NCBI RefSeq assembly: GCF_003208435.1
Contig: NZ_QKMF01000010.1
Location: forward strand, 107,324-171,323
From: Pelagimonas varians
GTDB taxonomy: Bacteria > Pseudomonadota > Alphaproteobacteria > Rhodobacterales > Rhodobacteraceae
Direction: 5' to 3'
DNA length: 64,000 nucleotides
Positions 35,610 to 45,720 of the stretch are shown piece after piece. Numbering within the stretch: position 1 is the stretch's first letter; the number at the start of each line of letters is the position of its first letter. The translations under genes and the position numbers were made by a program. The notes under the pieces are model-generated. The model worked only from the letters and a program-made list of their open reading frames with translations, did not search any database and was not told the DNA's origin.

Positions 35610-36448
35610 CGTTCAGATGCTAATCCGTAAAACCGCGTTGCAGTGCCGCCCAATATATCGGCCTGCTCCGCTGTGTTTAGATCGGCGATCATGGTCTTGA
35701 GGCAGGTGAACCACTGCGGATAGGACCCGTCCAGCTCCAAAACCGGCCAGTCACTGCCCCACATCAACCGTGCAGGGCCAAAGCATTCCAGAAGGTGCTG
35801 AACAACAGGCCGCAAACTTTCCGCCGACCAACCGGGGCCGAATTCGGTGGCCAAGCCTGAAATCTTGCAGTGCATCTGCGGATGGTGGGCCAATCGGGCC
35901 ATGCCATCCAGCCAATCACGATCAAGCGCGGTGCCGCCCCGGATCACCGGCTTGGCGGCATGGTCGATCACAATTGGCAGGTCGGGAATGCTGGTGGCCA
36001 AGGTGTCGATCGCCGTCAGATGGCGCGGTTGCACAAGGGCGTCAAAGCGCAGCCCGTTTCCGGGCAATAGTCGCAAATTGTCAAGAACGGCAGGCTGCAA
36101 AATCCAAGTGCTGTCTTCGATGCCTTGCAGCACAGGGCGCACGCCTTTGATCAGCGGATTTTGAGCCAGATCATGCAAGATGTCCGCGGCATTCGAAGCC
36201 GACAGATCAAGCCAGGCGACGATACCGCCGATGAAATCTGCGTTTTGCGCCAACCCGTCCATAAAACTGTTGTCAGCCAGATCTTCGGCCGCCTGAACCA
36301 AGATGGTTTTATCAATGCCAAAATGGGCGAGGTACGGGGCAAGGTGTTTTGGCAAATAGTCCCGCCGAATGCCGGAGATTGAATCGTCGATCCAGCCGTG
36401 CATGCCTCTATCAATCTGCCAAAAGTGTTGATGTGCGTCTACTATCAT
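35606..36448 (-). CDS. Amidohydrolase 2 family protein (lactonase-like)
   Basis: 280 residues from the ATG at 36448 (MIVDAHQHFWQ), the family's usual start. Metal-site motifs: DAHQHFW, VIDHAAKP, HCKISGLATE and LMWGSDWPV. This group includes L-fucono-1,5-lactonase and 2-pyrone-4,6-dicarboxylate hydrolase. It overlaps the class V aminotransferase tail to tail by four bases. A sugar-lactone role would fit the aldo/keto reductase at the left end, but the distance makes that a guess. Confidence 0.75.
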   Translation of the reverse strand: MIVDAHQHFWQIDRGMHGWIDDSISGIRRDYLPKHLAPYLAHFGIDKTILVQAAEDLADNSFMDGLAQNADFIGGIVAWLDLSASNAADILHDLAQNPLIKGVRPVLQGIEDSTWILQPAVLDNLRLLPGNGLRFDALVQPRHLTAIDTLATSIPDLPIVIDHAAKPVIRGGTALDRDWLDGMARLAHHPQMHCKISGLATEFGPGWSAESLRPVVQHLLECFGPARLMWGSDWPVLELDGSYPQWFTCLKTMIADLNTAEQADILGGTATRFYGLASER

Positions 36449-36639
36449 GTCCGGATGTCCCATGACGCGAACGCCAGCAATTGGACGCCCGCGCGTTGAC
36501 GGTGTTTTGTGAACACCAGTGCGATCTGCGGATCGCGGCCAATTCGTGACAGGCAGCCGCGATGTTGTCGCAGCCTAGTCCTTCATCCAAGAGGTGGTCA
36601 AGTTCGCCCATGACCGTCAGCCTACCTGTAAAAGAGGTG

Positions 36640-38469
36640 TCAGTTCGGGCGGTAAAAGCCATATCCGCTTTGCCCGGACCGTTTGACTTTGTACATCGCA
36701 GCATCAGATTGCTGCATCTGGAGCTCGTAAGAATTGTTTTGGCCGTTGGACAACGAGATCCCCATGCTGCACCCGATTTCCAGCGACTGGTTTTCAATAT
36801 AAAAGGGTTTGGTCAGCATGGTAACGACCACATCCGCCAGCCGATGCAACACGACAAGGGCGTTTTCGGCAGGGCATTGCAGCAAGATTGCAAACTCGTC
36901 TCCACCAAGACGGGCAACCAGATCTCCCGATCGAACAGAGTCTTGTAAACGCTCGGCGACTTGTTGCAGCAACTTGTCACCAACGTGATGTCCGAAGGTG
37001 TCATTGACGGCTTTGAATTTGTTCAGATCCAACATGGCCAAAGCAATTTCATGCCCCTTGGACTGGTTCTGCGTCACCCATTGACCAAAATCGTCTTCTA
37101 GTTTCATGCGGTTCGGCAATTTGGTCAAAGCATCATGTAAAGAGGCATGTTTTATCTTTTCCTGCACCTTTACCCGTTCCGAAATATCGGTGTGGGTGCC
37201 AACCCAGCCGCCGTCTGGCATTGGGGAATGGATTGATGAAATGACTCTACCGCCTTTCAACCGTATTTCAGCGGCAACGGATTCTCCGATCGCGAGGCTG
37301 GAATACAACGTTTCCAGATAGTCGGTGACATCGCCGTCAAAATCACCGCGGAGCTTTTCCGCAGTGATGAGTTCTTCGAAATCTACCCCCTCGCGGATTT
37401 CGCCCTCGGGTTTGTTAAAAATCTCGATGTAGTTCTGGTTCCAGGTTGTCAGCTTTGCATCGCTGTCAAACACGCTCACTGCTTGGTCCATGCGGTCCAG
37501 AATGGTCCGGAGCTCGATGCTTTTCTTTTTTGCCAGCCCTTCAGAGTTTTGCAGCTGTAGCTCAAACTTCTTGCGATCTGTAATGTCACGGCAGGTGCCA
37601 ATCAAACCAACGACCTTGTTGTCTTCAACCAAGGGGGTGCCGACGGTATGAACCCAAATCTTGCGTCCCGTGGCGGTAATCAACCGGGCTTCTACATCCC
37701 AATCAGTCTGGTTTTCGACCGCATCATCGACAATCGCAGTCACCATATCCGCTGAATCGGGCTCATAAAACGCGCGGGCCGAGGCATAATTAGGTCGATA
37801 GTCAATCGGGACTTCGTGAATGCGTTTTGTTTGATCCGTCCAAAACAGCTCTTGGCGTTCAAGTGATAATTCCCAACCGCCGACACCTGATACTTCGGCG
37901 ATACGATCCAGCAAGGTGGCCGTCCGTTCGGCTTGTTTGGCTTTTTGAGTGATGTTTCTGGCGGCCTCAATTGTGATGCGTTCACTTTCAAAGGTCCGCA
38001 ACAGCCCCTCAACCGCTGTACCAAGCAGGCGCAACTGATGCTGTTGTCTATCGGTTAAAACGCGCGGCTTGCGGTCGATGACGCAGAGCGTCCCCAGCTT
38101 ATTGACCCCATCCGTAGAAACCGGAAAGCCCGCGTAAAATCTGATGTTTGGCTCTTCTGTAACCAGTGGATTGTCGCGAAACCGATCATCCAGACTGGCA
38201 TCTTCGACCGTAAAAACTTCGTCTTGCAAGATTGCATGGGAGCAAAAAGAAATGTCACGCGGGGTGGCGTCAACGTCAAGCCCATGTTTCGCTTTGAACC
38301 ATTGCTCCTCGCGGCCAACAATTGAGATAAGCGCGATAGGGCAATCAAGTATATCAGATGCCAATTGAACGATGGCGTCAAAATCCGGCGTGCGCGGCGA
38401 GCGCACCAGCTGAAGCCTATCTAGATACTTGAGACGTTCTGTCTCTGTTTCGGGTTGTGGAGCAATCAT
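36640..38469 (-). CDS. Diguanylate cyclase with GAF and two PAS domains
   Basis: 609 residues, no membrane segment seen. A GAF domain (about 20-160), two PAS/PAC domains (about 195-305 and 315-425) and a C-terminal GGDEF domain (about 445-605). The active site is an intact GGDEF, with the RxxD inhibitory site (RSGD) five residues before it, so it should make c-di-GMP and be product-inhibited. No EAL domain is present. It stands alone. Confidence 0.92.
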   Translation of the reverse strand: MIAPQPETETERLKYLDRLQLVRSPRTPDFDAIVQLASDILDCPIALISIVGREEQWFKAKHGLDVDATPRDISFCSHAILQDEVFTVEDASLDDRFRDNPLVTEEPNIRFYAGFPVSTDGVNKLGTLCVIDRKPRVLTDRQQHQLRLLGTAVEGLLRTFESERITIEAARNITQKAKQAERTATLLDRIAEVSGVGGWELSLERQELFWTDQTKRIHEVPIDYRPNYASARAFYEPDSADMVTAIVDDAVENQTDWDVEARLITATGRKIWVHTVGTPLVEDNKVVGLIGTCRDITDRKKFELQLQNSEGLAKKKSIELRTILDRMDQAVSVFDSDAKLTTWNQNYIEIFNKPEGEIREGVDFEELITAEKLRGDFDGDVTDYLETLYSSLAIGESVAAEIRLKGGRVISSIHSPMPDGGWVGTHTDISERVKVQEKIKHASLHDALTKLPNRMKLEDDFGQWVTQNQSKGHEIALAMLDLNKFKAVNDTFGHHVGDKLLQQVAERLQDSVRSGDLVARLGGDEFAILLQCPAENALVVLHRLADVVVTMLTKPFYIENQSLEIGCSMGISLSNGQNNSYELQMQQSDAAMYKVKRSGQSGYGFYRPN

Positions 38470-38630
38470 GAAAGCATCCTAGAACACAACTTGTTAATCG
38501 ACATTTTTTCGGGAAACCCCGACTTTCCGGTCTATGTCTCAATTTGTTTACAAATAATTAACGATGATCGGCGGCTGTTAAGAACTTGGCATGTTGTCAC
38601 AAAATACATTGAATTTCGGGATAAGTTTTC

Positions 38631-39374
38631 TCAATTCCGCGTCTTTTGGCCGGTTTCAGCGTCATACACCGCCGCCATTTTTGATCGCAAAACGGCATTG
38701 CATTGATCGGCAGTCATGGTCGGATCAAGCAGCACAGGCGGCAGCACTTTGATGTGAATGGTCCCCTTGTGTGCCCAAAACGCGCCGCGTCCCAACAGTG
38801 TGTCTGATCCAATGATAACAATGGGACGCACGGCGCGATTTGTCGCCTGAGCGATCAAAACAGCCCCTGCTTTGAAAGGACCAAGGCCGGTGTCGCGGGC
38901 GCGTGTCCCTTCGACGAACAAAATCGGGGATCGCCGTTCGGGCATGCCCTGTACCGCGTCGGTCAGGGAGTCCAAGGCATGCTTTCCCTTGTCGCGATCG
39001 ATTTCAAGCAGTCCGGCTCCGGTAAATCCACGGCGCAATAGCGCGGCGCGGCAAAGCTCTTTCTTGGCTCCGAAGGTCACCCATTTTTCATCCGGAATGA
39101 CATGCAACAAGCTGAACCCGTCCAGATGACTGCGGTGGTTGGCGACGATAACGCTGTTGGTATCGGTGGCCAGCGCGGCGCGGTCGGCGTCGCTTATCTC
39201 GACGCGAATGCTCAAAAGCCACAAAAACCAGGAACATGATCGTGACACCGTACGCCAGAACCAGCCGCGAAATCCGGGCCGGTGCCCGCACAGCGCTGGC
39301 ACAAAGGCCACGAACAAAAATATGAAAGGCCCGACAAGAACCAAAAGCGCGCGTTTGAGTAAAAAGAAAATCAT
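38631..39374 (-). CDS. 1-acyl-glycerol-3-phosphate acyltransferase (PlsC family)
   Basis: 247 residues. An N-terminal hydrophobic anchor is followed by the acyltransferase motifs NHRSHLDGF (HX4D) and FVEGTRARD. It acylates lysophosphatidate or a related lipid at the inner membrane. There is no linked lipid gene next door, so it may be an accessory copy beside a chromosomal plsC. The start is ATG at 39374. Confidence 0.88.
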   Translation of the reverse strand: MIFFLLKRALLVLVGPFIFLFVAFVPALCGHRPGFRGWFWRTVSRSCSWFLWLLSIRVEISDADRAALATDTNSVIVANHRSHLDGFSLLHVIPDEKWVTFGAKKELCRAALLRRGFTGAGLLEIDRDKGKHALDSLTDAVQGMPERRSPILFVEGTRARDTGLGPFKAGAVLIAQATNRAVRPIVIIGSDTLLGRGAFWAHKGTIHIKVLPPVLLDPTMTADQCNAVLRSKMAAVYDAETGQKTRN

Positions 39375-39573
39375 GTCGGGCAGGGGGGTGTGGCCCCATG
39401 CTTGGGCAGAGCAACAGCAAAGCGGGCCAGAACCATCTGAATATCCTTGTTCAAGGCGTCAGCACCGAACCGCCCGGATACCGCAGCCAAACAGACAGAA
39501 GGCTTTGGAAATGGCAAGCCCCTCAAGCCGGGTGTTTAGCGATAAGACTGAAACGCGGACTTAAGTCGCAGGT

Positions 39574-40596
39574 CTAACCGCGCACCCGCCTGCGAAACTG
39601 CCCGGGTGTTTCACCGGTCCAACCGCGAAAAGCGCGGTGAAAACTGGCAGGCGAGGCAAAACCGACATCTTGGGAAATGGCTTCTATGTTTTTAGGGCTC
39701 GCCAGATCGCGCATGGCCAAATCACACCGCAGCCCGTCTTTAATCGCCTGAAACGAGGTGCCTTCGGCCTTGAGTTGGCGGATCAAGGTGCGGGGGGTGA
39801 TGTTCAGCGCCAAAGCTGCATCGTTCAGCGTGCTGCCCATCCGGTCTGACAACAACAGCATTTCGCGCAGTTGCAAGGGCAGGGCGTGTTCGCGAAAACT
39901 GGTGAAAATCCAGTCGCGGGGGGCGCGTTGTAAAAACGGTTGCATATCGGCTTCGCTAGCGGAAATCGGCAGATCCCCCAAGGATTTGACAAAGCTGATG
40001 CTGGAGGTTGATTGATCAAACTGGATCGGGGCGGGAAACAGGACGGGATAATCGGCGGCGAAGTCTGGCCGGACGAAGGTGAAACCAACCCGCGTCAGGG
40101 GCAGTTCACGCCGGACCAACCATGACGCAACTCCATGTGCCAGCTTCAACAACAACACATGACCAAAGGGCGAAATTTGTGCGTCGCTACTTGGCTCAAG
40201 GTGCAGTCTCAGGGTTTGGCGGCCTTCGCTGAGCCGCAAGGAATGATCGTCCAGCAAGAGATTCCAAAAGGTTGCAAACCGGTGCATCGCGGCGGCCAGC
40301 GATGACGCGCCCAACACCGAACAGCACAGCAGTTTCAGTGCGCCGTGCCGGATTGTGCGTGACCAAAGCCCCATCATCTCGTCTCCGGTTTCAACGGCCA
40401 CAATGTGGTACAGCCTGACGATCTGGTCGTGGGTCACCCGACCGCGCCCTTGGCCTGCCAGCGCATTTAATCCGGTGCGGGTTAAAAAATCATCCACCTG
40501 CGAGGCTGGGCAATAGCCATGCAAAGCATCGAGCCATTCTTGAATGAACTCTTGTGACACGGTGGGTAAAACGGGTTGGGTGGGCTGTATGGACAT
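39574..40596 (-). CDS. AraC-family regulator, probable regulator of the adjacent acyl-CoA genes
   Basis: 340 residues from the ATG at 40596 (MSIQPTQPV); the open frame runs 26 codons further but the shorter start leaves room for a promoter. It has an N-terminal Arabinose_bd-type domain and two C-terminal helix-turn-helices (TLNDAALALNITPRTLIRQLKAEG; IEAISQDVGFASPASFHRAFRGWTG). It diverges from the dmdC-like gene with 112 bases between, which suggests control of dmdC/dmdD. Confidence 0.88.
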   Translation of the reverse strand: MSIQPTQPVLPTVSQEFIQEWLDALHGYCPASQVDDFLTRTGLNALAGQGRGRVTHDQIVRLYHIVAVETGDEMMGLWSRTIRHGALKLLCCSVLGASSLAAAMHRFATFWNLLLDDHSLRLSEGRQTLRLHLEPSSDAQISPFGHVLLLKLAHGVASWLVRRELPLTRVGFTFVRPDFAADYPVLFPAPIQFDQSTSSISFVKSLGDLPISASEADMQPFLQRAPRDWIFTSFREHALPLQLREMLLLSDRMGSTLNDAALALNITPRTLIRQLKAEGTSFQAIKDGLRCDLAMRDLASPKNIEAISQDVGFASPASFHRAFRGWTGETPGQFRRRVRG

Positions 40597-40708
40597 AGTG
40601 CGACAATCGCTTCTAATGTCACTTTTTGCAAATTTTCTGTCGGCACATGCCATAGTCTGCCCTGATTTCAGCAACTACATAGTCAGAAAATATCATAGGA
40701 GGCTCTTC

Positions 40709-42466
40709 ATGTCATTCCGCGCACCGGTTCAGGACATCACTTTTAACATCGAACATCTTAGCGATTGGCCGCGATTGGCTGCTTTGCCTGCGTATAGTGA
40801 TTTTGAACTGGATGACGTGCAGGCCGTGCTTGAAGAATTTGGCCGGTTTTGTTCCGAAGAAATCGCTCCGCTGAATGCGCCGGGGGATCACGTCGGATCA
40901 ACCTACGCCAATGGCAAGGTTACAACGCCGGACGGTTTTGCGGCGGCATATGGCAAATGCGTTGAAATGGGATGGCCCGGACTGCCGCATCCCGCAGAGC
41001 ACGGCGGGCAGGGCATGCCGCGTGTGGTCGGGGCGGCAGCTACGGAAATCCTGAACGCCGCCAACATGAGCTTTGCGCTGTGTCAGCTCTTGACCGATGG
41101 TGCGGTCGAAGCCCTGTTGACCGCAGGATCAGAGGCGCAAAAGGCGACCTATCTGGAAAAGCTGATCACCGGCCAATGGACCGGTACGATGAACCTGACC
41201 GAACCGCAGGCGGGTAGCGATTTGGCAATGCTGCGCAGTCGGGCTGAGCCCGCTGGCGATGGCAGCTACAAGATTTCCGGAACCAAGATCTTTATCACCT
41301 ACGGCGAACACGACATGGCGGAAAACACCGTGCATCTGGTGTTGGCCCGTTTGCCCGATGCCCCGCGCGGGGTCAAAGGGATCAGCCTGTTTCTGGTGCC
41401 CAAGTTCATGGTCGGTGCGGACGGAAGCATCGGGGATCGCAACGCCGTGCGCTGCGTCAGCATCGAACACAAGCTGGGCATCACGGCCAGTCCAACCGCG
41501 GTTTTGGAATTCGAAGGTGCGACGGGGTTCTTGATCGGGCAAGAACACGCGGGTCTGGAATACATGTTCACGATGATGAACGCAGCACGTTTTGCGGTTG
41601 GTGTGCAGGGCATCGCGATTTCCGAACGCGCCTATCAACAGGCTTTGGCCTACGCCGGGGACCGTGTTCAAAGCCGCCCCGTTGATGGATCATCGCGCGA
41701 CGCTGTCCCGATCATCAATCACCCCGATGTGCGGCGCTTGTTGATGCGGATGAAGGCGCTGACCGAAGGCACCCGCGCCATGGCTTGCGTCGCAGCGGCG
41801 TGGCAGGATTTGGGGCACCATAATAGTGACGCGGCATCGGCTGCCCTGTCGGAATTTCTGACACCTTTGGTCAAAGGCTACAGCACTGAAATGGGCGTTG
41901 AAGTGGCGTCTTGCGGGGTGCAGGTGCATGGCGGCATGGGCTTTATCGAAGAAACCGGCGCGGCGCAGCATTATCGCGACGCCCGCATTTTGCCGATCTA
42001 CGAAGGCACAACCGCAATTCAGGCCAACGATCTGGTGGGCCGTAAAACCCTGCGCGACGGCGGCGAAACCGCGATGCGTCTGGCGGGAATGATTGCCGAA
42101 ACCCAAACCGCACTGGCCGCCGGATCAGTCGAAGCTCAGGCCGTTGCCCGCCGTTTGGGGCAGGCCCGCGCAGATTTCGAAGCCGTGGTCGCGCATCTTT
42201 TGGCCACGGCCAAGGACAACCCGAACGCCGCCTATGGGGCCGGTGTGCCTTATCTGATGCTGGCGGGCAATCTGGTGTCCGGCTGGCAATTGGGCCGTGC
42301 ACTGCTGGCCGCCGAACAGGCCAGAACCCAAGGCGGTGATCCGGCCTTCTTGGCCTCGAAGATCGCAACCGCCCGCTTTTACGCCGATCACATTCTCGTA
42401 GATACCGCAAGCCAACGCACCCGCATTCTTGAGGGGGGCGATGCCCTTCTTGCGGCAGCGTTTTGA
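40709..42466 (+). CDS. dmdC: DmdC-like acyl-CoA dehydrogenase (methylthiopropionyl-CoA dehydrogenase type)
   Basis: 585 residues from the ATG at 40709, behind AGGAGG; an upstream in-frame ATG overlaps the AraC gene and is unlikely. It has the large acyl-CoA dehydrogenase layout: [13 protein letters not shown] for FAD/substrate binding, and [20 protein letters not shown] then [13 protein letters not shown] in the C-terminal domain. The length and the adjoining dmdD-like gene match the DMSP demethylation pathway, where it makes methylthioacryloyl-CoA. A short-chain acyl-CoA role remains possible. Confidence 0.78.
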   Translation: MSFRAPVQDITFNIEHLSDWPRLAALPAYSDFELDDVQAVLEEFGRFCSEEIAPLNAPGDHVGSTYANGKVTTPDGFAAAYGKCVEMGWPGLPHPAEHGGQGMPRVVGAAATEILNAANMSFALCQLLTDGAVEALLTAGSEAQKATYLEKLITGQWTGTMNLTEPQAGSDLAMLRSRAEPAGDGSYKISGTKIFITYGEHDMAENTVHLVLARLPDAPRGVKGISLFLVPKFMVGADGSIGDRNAVRCVSIEHKLGITASPTAVLEFEGATGFLIGQEHAGLEYMFTMMNAARFAVGVQGIAISERAYQQALAYAGDRVQSRPVDGSSRDAVPIINHPDVRRLLMRMKALTEGTRAMACVAAAWQDLGHHNSDAASAALSEFLTPLVKGYSTEMGVEVASCGVQVHGGMGFIEETGAAQHYRDARILPIYEGTTAIQANDLVGRKTLRDGGETAMRLAGMIAETQTALAAGSVEAQAVARRLGQARADFEAVVAHLLATAKDNPNAAYGAGVPYLMLAGNLVSGWQLGRALLAAEQARTQGGDPAFLASKIATARFYADHILVDTASQRTRILEGGDALLAAAF

Positions 42467-42486
42467 TCTTTAGAAAGGACGCCGAC

Positions 42487-43293
42487 ATGACAAAAACGAT
42501 TGATCAAAGCCGCTTTACCCACCTTGATCTGGACGCCCATGATGACGGCGTTTGGGTGGTCACGCTGAACCGTGCCAACAAGCGCAATGCCTTGAACCTC
42601 GATACTGTGGATGAGTTGATCGACTTTTTCACCGCCGCCCCCCGTGCCGGTGTCAAAGCCGTGGTTCTGGCCGGTTCCGGCGATCATTTTTGCGCGGGTT
42701 TAGACCTGATTGAACACCATGACGAAGATCGCAGCCCGGCTGATTTCATGCATGTTTGCCTGCGCTGGCACGAAGCGTTCAACAAGATGGAATACGGCGG
42801 CGTTCCGGTGATCGCAGCCTGCCAAGGCGCGGTTGTCGGCGGCGGCCTTGAACTGGCCAGTGCGGCGCATATTCGGGTGATGAATGAAACCACCTATTTC
42901 GCGCTGCCCGAAGGCCAGCGCGGGTTGTTCACTGGCGGGGGGGCCACCATCCGCGTGGCCGATCTGGTTGGCAAAGACCGGATGATCGACATGATGCTGA
43001 CCGGCCGCGTCTATCAGGGCCAAGAAGCGCTGGACCTGCATTTGGCTCAGTATATGGTCGAAGGGTCGGTGATGGACAAAGCCTTGGAAATTGCGCGGCG
43101 GACCGCAGAAAACCTGCCGCTGACCAACTTTGCGATTTGCTCGGCGATCAGCCACATGCAAAACATGTCCCCCTTGGATGCCGCCTATGCGGAATCTGTG
43201 GTGGCCGGAGTGGTCAATACCCAAGCGCCAGCCCGCGAACGCCTTGCGGCCTTTGCGGACAAAAGCGCCGCGCGGGTGCGCCGCAACGATTGA
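42487..43293 (+). CDS. dmdD: DmdD-like crotonase (methylthioacryloyl-CoA hydratase type)
   Basis: 268 residues from the ATG at 42487 behind AAAGGA. Crotonase motifs HFCAGLDL (oxyanion hole) and [13 protein letters not shown] are present. The two candidate catalytic acids are Glu122 and Glu142, within one residue of the pair reported for Ruegeria DmdD (Glu121/Glu141). DmdD hydrates methylthioacryloyl-CoA and releases methanethiol and acetaldehyde. It follows dmdC by 20 bases. dmdA and dmdB are not in the window. Confidence 0.78.
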   Translation: MTKTIDQSRFTHLDLDAHDDGVWVVTLNRANKRNALNLDTVDELIDFFTAAPRAGVKAVVLAGSGDHFCAGLDLIEHHDEDRSPADFMHVCLRWHEAFNKMEYGGVPVIAACQGAVVGGGLELASAAHIRVMNETTYFALPEGQRGLFTGGGATIRVADLVGKDRMIDMMLTGRVYQGQEALDLHLAQYMVEGSVMDKALEIARRTAENLPLTNFAICSAISHMQNMSPLDAAYAESVVAGVVNTQAPARERLAAFADKSAARVRRND

Positions 43294-43354
43294 TATTTAT
43301 CCGCGCCGCCTAGGGTATGGCGGCGCGGATCATATGCAGACAATGGGACGCAAC

Positions 43355-44038
43355 ATGCAGCTAGAACAGGCCATAAACGACCGCCGCTCTATTCGCGGGT
43401 TCACCGATCAACCGGTGCCGAAAGAGCTGCTCGAAGAGGTGATCGCGCTGGCCAATCGCGCACCGTCTTCGATGAATACGCAGCCATGGCATCTGCATGT
43501 TTTGACCGGCGCGCCGCTGGAACGCGTGCGCAAGGGCAACACAGAACGCATGTTGGGCGGTGTCACTCCGACCCGCGATATCGAAGACTACGCCGAATAT
43601 GAGGGTGAGCACCGCAAACGCCAGATCGAAATCGCGGTGCAACTGTTCGAAGCCATGGGCATTGAGCGCCATGATGCCGAGCGCCGCCAAGATTGGGTCA
43701 TGCGCGGCTTTCGCCAGTTTGATGCGCCTGTGTCGATTGTGGTCTGTTTTGACCGATCACTGCTTAACAACACGATCGCCCATTTTGACACTGGTGCGAT
43801 GACCTACGGGTTGGTTCTGGCGGCTTGGGACAAGGGCCTTGGCGCGGTGATCAACGGCCAGGGTATTATGCAAAGTCCGGTGGTGCGCGAAGTCGCAGGG
43901 ATTCCAGACGATCAGGTGATTTTGACCTGTGTGGCGCTTGGCTGGCCCGACCCTGACTTTGTCGCCAATTCGGTTGTGTCGCGCCGCCGCCCGATCAGCA
44001 ATGTCACGCGGTTTTTGGGGTTTGAAAACGAAGGTTAA
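43355..44038 (+). CDS. Nitroreductase-family FMN oxidoreductase
   Basis: 227 residues from the ATG at 43355 (MQLEQAINDRRSIRGF), the common family start; in-frame ATGs at 43334 and 43343 are also possible. The FMN-binding RRSIRGF and APSSMNTQPWHLHV motifs are clear, as is the C-terminal GWPDPD segment. These enzymes reduce nitro groups, enones or quinones with NAD(P)H. It trails the dmdCD pair by about 60 bases, possibly in the same operon, and overlaps the Crp/Fnr gene tail to tail by four bases. Confidence 0.85.
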   Translation: MQLEQAINDRRSIRGFTDQPVPKELLEEVIALANRAPSSMNTQPWHLHVLTGAPLERVRKGNTERMLGGVTPTRDIEDYAEYEGEHRKRQIEIAVQLFEAMGIERHDAERRQDWVMRGFRQFDAPVSIVVCFDRSLLNNTIAHFDTGAMTYGLVLAAWDKGLGAVINGQGIMQSPVVREVAGIPDDQVILTCVALGWPDPDFVANSVVSRRRPISNVTRFLGFENEG

Positions 44039-44727
44039 TCACCCCCGTTCTCCGCCAGCCTTTTGGTCAACCCTTCGGGGTCCAAAAGCGTGATCGCGCG
44101 ATAGTCGATCCGGATTTCACCGGCCTGTCGAAGCTGCTTCAAAACAGTGCTTGCGGAAGAGCGCGACAGGTTCGCCGCCACAGCCAGTTCTTGTTGAGTA
44201 ATCGAAATGGAGCCAAGCGGCGGTGAGGCCGGATGTGCGAACCTGTGTCCCGCCAGACGCAGCAGCACTGCAACCAAACGCTTTTCGGCCGACGGTAGCA
44301 TCAAATCATCAGCGGCACTAATGGCAAGGCCGGCATGTTGGACAACCAAGGCCGCAATCCAACGCCAGACCTGTGGATATGTCGCACTCAGTTTTTCGAC
44401 GTCGGACTGGCGGATACGTATGAGGTGTAGATCCTCGGCGGCGTCGATTTCCATGATCCGAGGGCTGTTAGTGACAAGTTCCATGTCGCCGAACCAGAAC
44501 CCCGGCCCGCACATATGGGCCAACCTTTGTTCATGTTCGTTCATGGCGATGTGCATGCGGATCACCCCTTGGGCGATTCCGTAAATATCGTGTTCTGCGG
44601 CCCCGATAGAGTAGACAAGCTGGCCAGCGGGCACATGAACCCAAGTTCCCAAGTCCAAAAACTGATCTGCAAAAGCTTGGGGCAAATCGCCAAGCCAACC
44701 TGCTTTAAGATGTTGAATTTTGGACAT
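44035..44727 (-). CDS. Crp/Fnr-family regulator without Fe-S cysteines
   Basis: 230 residues: an N-terminal cyclic-nucleotide-type beta-roll (about 20-130) and a C-terminal winged helix (SITQQELAVAANLSRSSASTVLKQL, about 175-199). No N-terminal cysteine cluster as in FNR, so it does not sense oxygen in that way. It is divergent from the outer-membrane/DUF3604 genes with a perfect 16-bp palindrome between, so it most likely controls them and itself. Its ligand is unknown. Confidence 0.88.
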   Translation of the reverse strand: MSKIQHLKAGWLGDLPQAFADQFLDLGTWVHVPAGQLVYSIGAAEHDIYGIAQGVIRMHIAMNEHEQRLAHMCGPGFWFGDMELVTNSPRIMEIDAAEDLHLIRIRQSDVEKLSATYPQVWRWIAALVVQHAGLAISAADDLMLPSAEKRLVAVLLRLAGHRFAHPASPPLGSISITQQELAVAANLSRSSASTVLKQLRQAGEIRIDYRAITLLDPEGLTKRLAENGGD

Positions 44728-44749
44728 ATGATTTCAAACTTTTTGGGAA

Positions 44750-44765
44750 TGTGTAATTTTACACA
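44750..44765. promoter_or_regulatory. 16-bp palindrome, likely operator of the divergent Crp/Fnr regulator
   Basis: TGTGTAA-TT-TTACACA is a perfect inverted repeat with the TGTG/CACA ends usual for Crp-family sites. It lies midway in the 94-base region between the Crp/Fnr gene and the outer-membrane gene at 44822. Binding is inferred from shape and place. Confidence 0.65.
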
Positions 44766-44821
44766 ATGTTTTTTGTCAGGCAATGGTATGTTTGATCTGG
44801 TGTTCTGGGAAAGGAACTATA

Positions 44822-45643
44822 GTGGAAAGACCGACGTTTTTTGTCAAAGCCGGACAAACTGTATCTGCAGGAAGAGGCCTGCGTTTCCTTGTGTCTATAG
44901 CGGCATTTTTGGCTGGTCCGGCATTTGCCGATGATGCGGGGCAATCACTAGAATCAGCGGTCAATGATCCTACCGCGTCGTTGATGGCGTTTCAGCTGCA
45001 AGACTATTACACCAGTTCCTACCACGGAGCGTCCGGTGCCACGGGAAATTTGGTTCAGTTTCGCGCTGCGATCCCATTTTCATTTGGCGGTCTCAATCAT
45101 ATTACCCGTCTAACGCTGCCTTACGTCACCAAAAGCCCGTCAGGGGCAACCGGCTTGACCGACGCAACGCTGTTTGATCTGGCCACTTTTGACCGGTCCT
45201 GGGGGCGGTTTGGATTCGGCGCTGTGGCTTTGCTGCCAACAGGAAGCGAAGGGCTAAGCGCCGAAAAATGGGGGTTGGGCCCTGCTGCCGGTCTGGTGGT
45301 GCAAAAGAAATGGGGATTGATCGGCCTGTTCAACCAGAACATTCTTACCGTTGCGGGCAACGAAGACATGCCGGACGTCAACATTTCCACAGTTCAACCC
45401 ATTCTCAGCGTCGATTTAGACAAAGGCTGGTCCGCAGGGCTGTCAGAAATGACCATTGTTTATGACTGGGACGCGGGTGATTTTACGTCTTTGCCCTTGG
45501 GGGCAAAACTGTCCAAGATGACAAAAATCGGCGGTAAACCGGTACAATGGACCGTCAGTGCCGAACATAATTTCTATGATCAAGGGGCAGTTGGCCCCGA
45601 AAATACATACGGCTTTACGGCCAAATTGCTGCTTCCGAAATAG
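44822..45643 (+). CDS. Outer-membrane beta-barrel-like protein of unknown substrate
   Basis: 273 residues from the GTG at 44822, behind AAAGGA; an ATG 13 codons earlier lacks a ribosome site and would sit in the promoter. A signal peptide (LRFLVSIAAFLAGPAFADDA, cut about residue 37) precedes a mature part of alternating short beta strands (LVQFRAAIPFSF; NTYGFTAKLLLPK ending), in the manner of MetA-type/transporter-like barrels. It is the first gene of the trio with DUF3604 and a second barrel. Confidence 0.7.
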   Translation: MERPTFFVKAGQTVSAGRGLRFLVSIAAFLAGPAFADDAGQSLESAVNDPTASLMAFQLQDYYTSSYHGASGATGNLVQFRAAIPFSFGGLNHITRLTLPYVTKSPSGATGLTDATLFDLATFDRSWGRFGFGAVALLPTGSEGLSAEKWGLGPAAGLVVQKKWGLIGLFNQNILTVAGNEDMPDVNISTVQPILSVDLDKGWSAGLSEMTIVYDWDAGDFTSLPLGAKLSKMTKIGGKPVQWTVSAEHNFYDQGAVGPENTYGFTAKLLLPK

Positions 45644-45660
45644 CCGGAATAACAACCCTT

Positions 45661-45694
45661 GACCTGCCGTTTGGATCAGACAAACGCGCAGGTC
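45661..45694 (+). terminator. Hairpin between the first barrel gene and the DUF3604 gene
   Basis: GACCTGCCGTTTG (45661-45673) pairs with CAAACGCGCAGGTC (45681-45694) with a single bulged base and a 7-base loop. It lies 27 bases before the DUF3604 start. It could partly terminate the message after the first gene or stabilise it; no T-run is present. Confidence 0.45.
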
Positions 45695-45720
45695 TTGATG
45701 TAGATTTGAAGGAAAGATCG

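Noticed and set aside
36464..36639. A frame beginning MGELDHLLDEGLGCD between the amidohydrolase and diguanylate cyclase genes
   Set aside because: About 60 codons joined to an antisense-like tail, with no family recognised; could be a gene scrap but the evidence is too thin.
39375..39530. A short minus-strand frame (about 50 codons, only a TTG start) ending at the PlsC gene start
   Set aside because: No ATG or GTG start except very late (MVLARF) and no recognisable product; possibly a translational coupling peptide, but unsupported.
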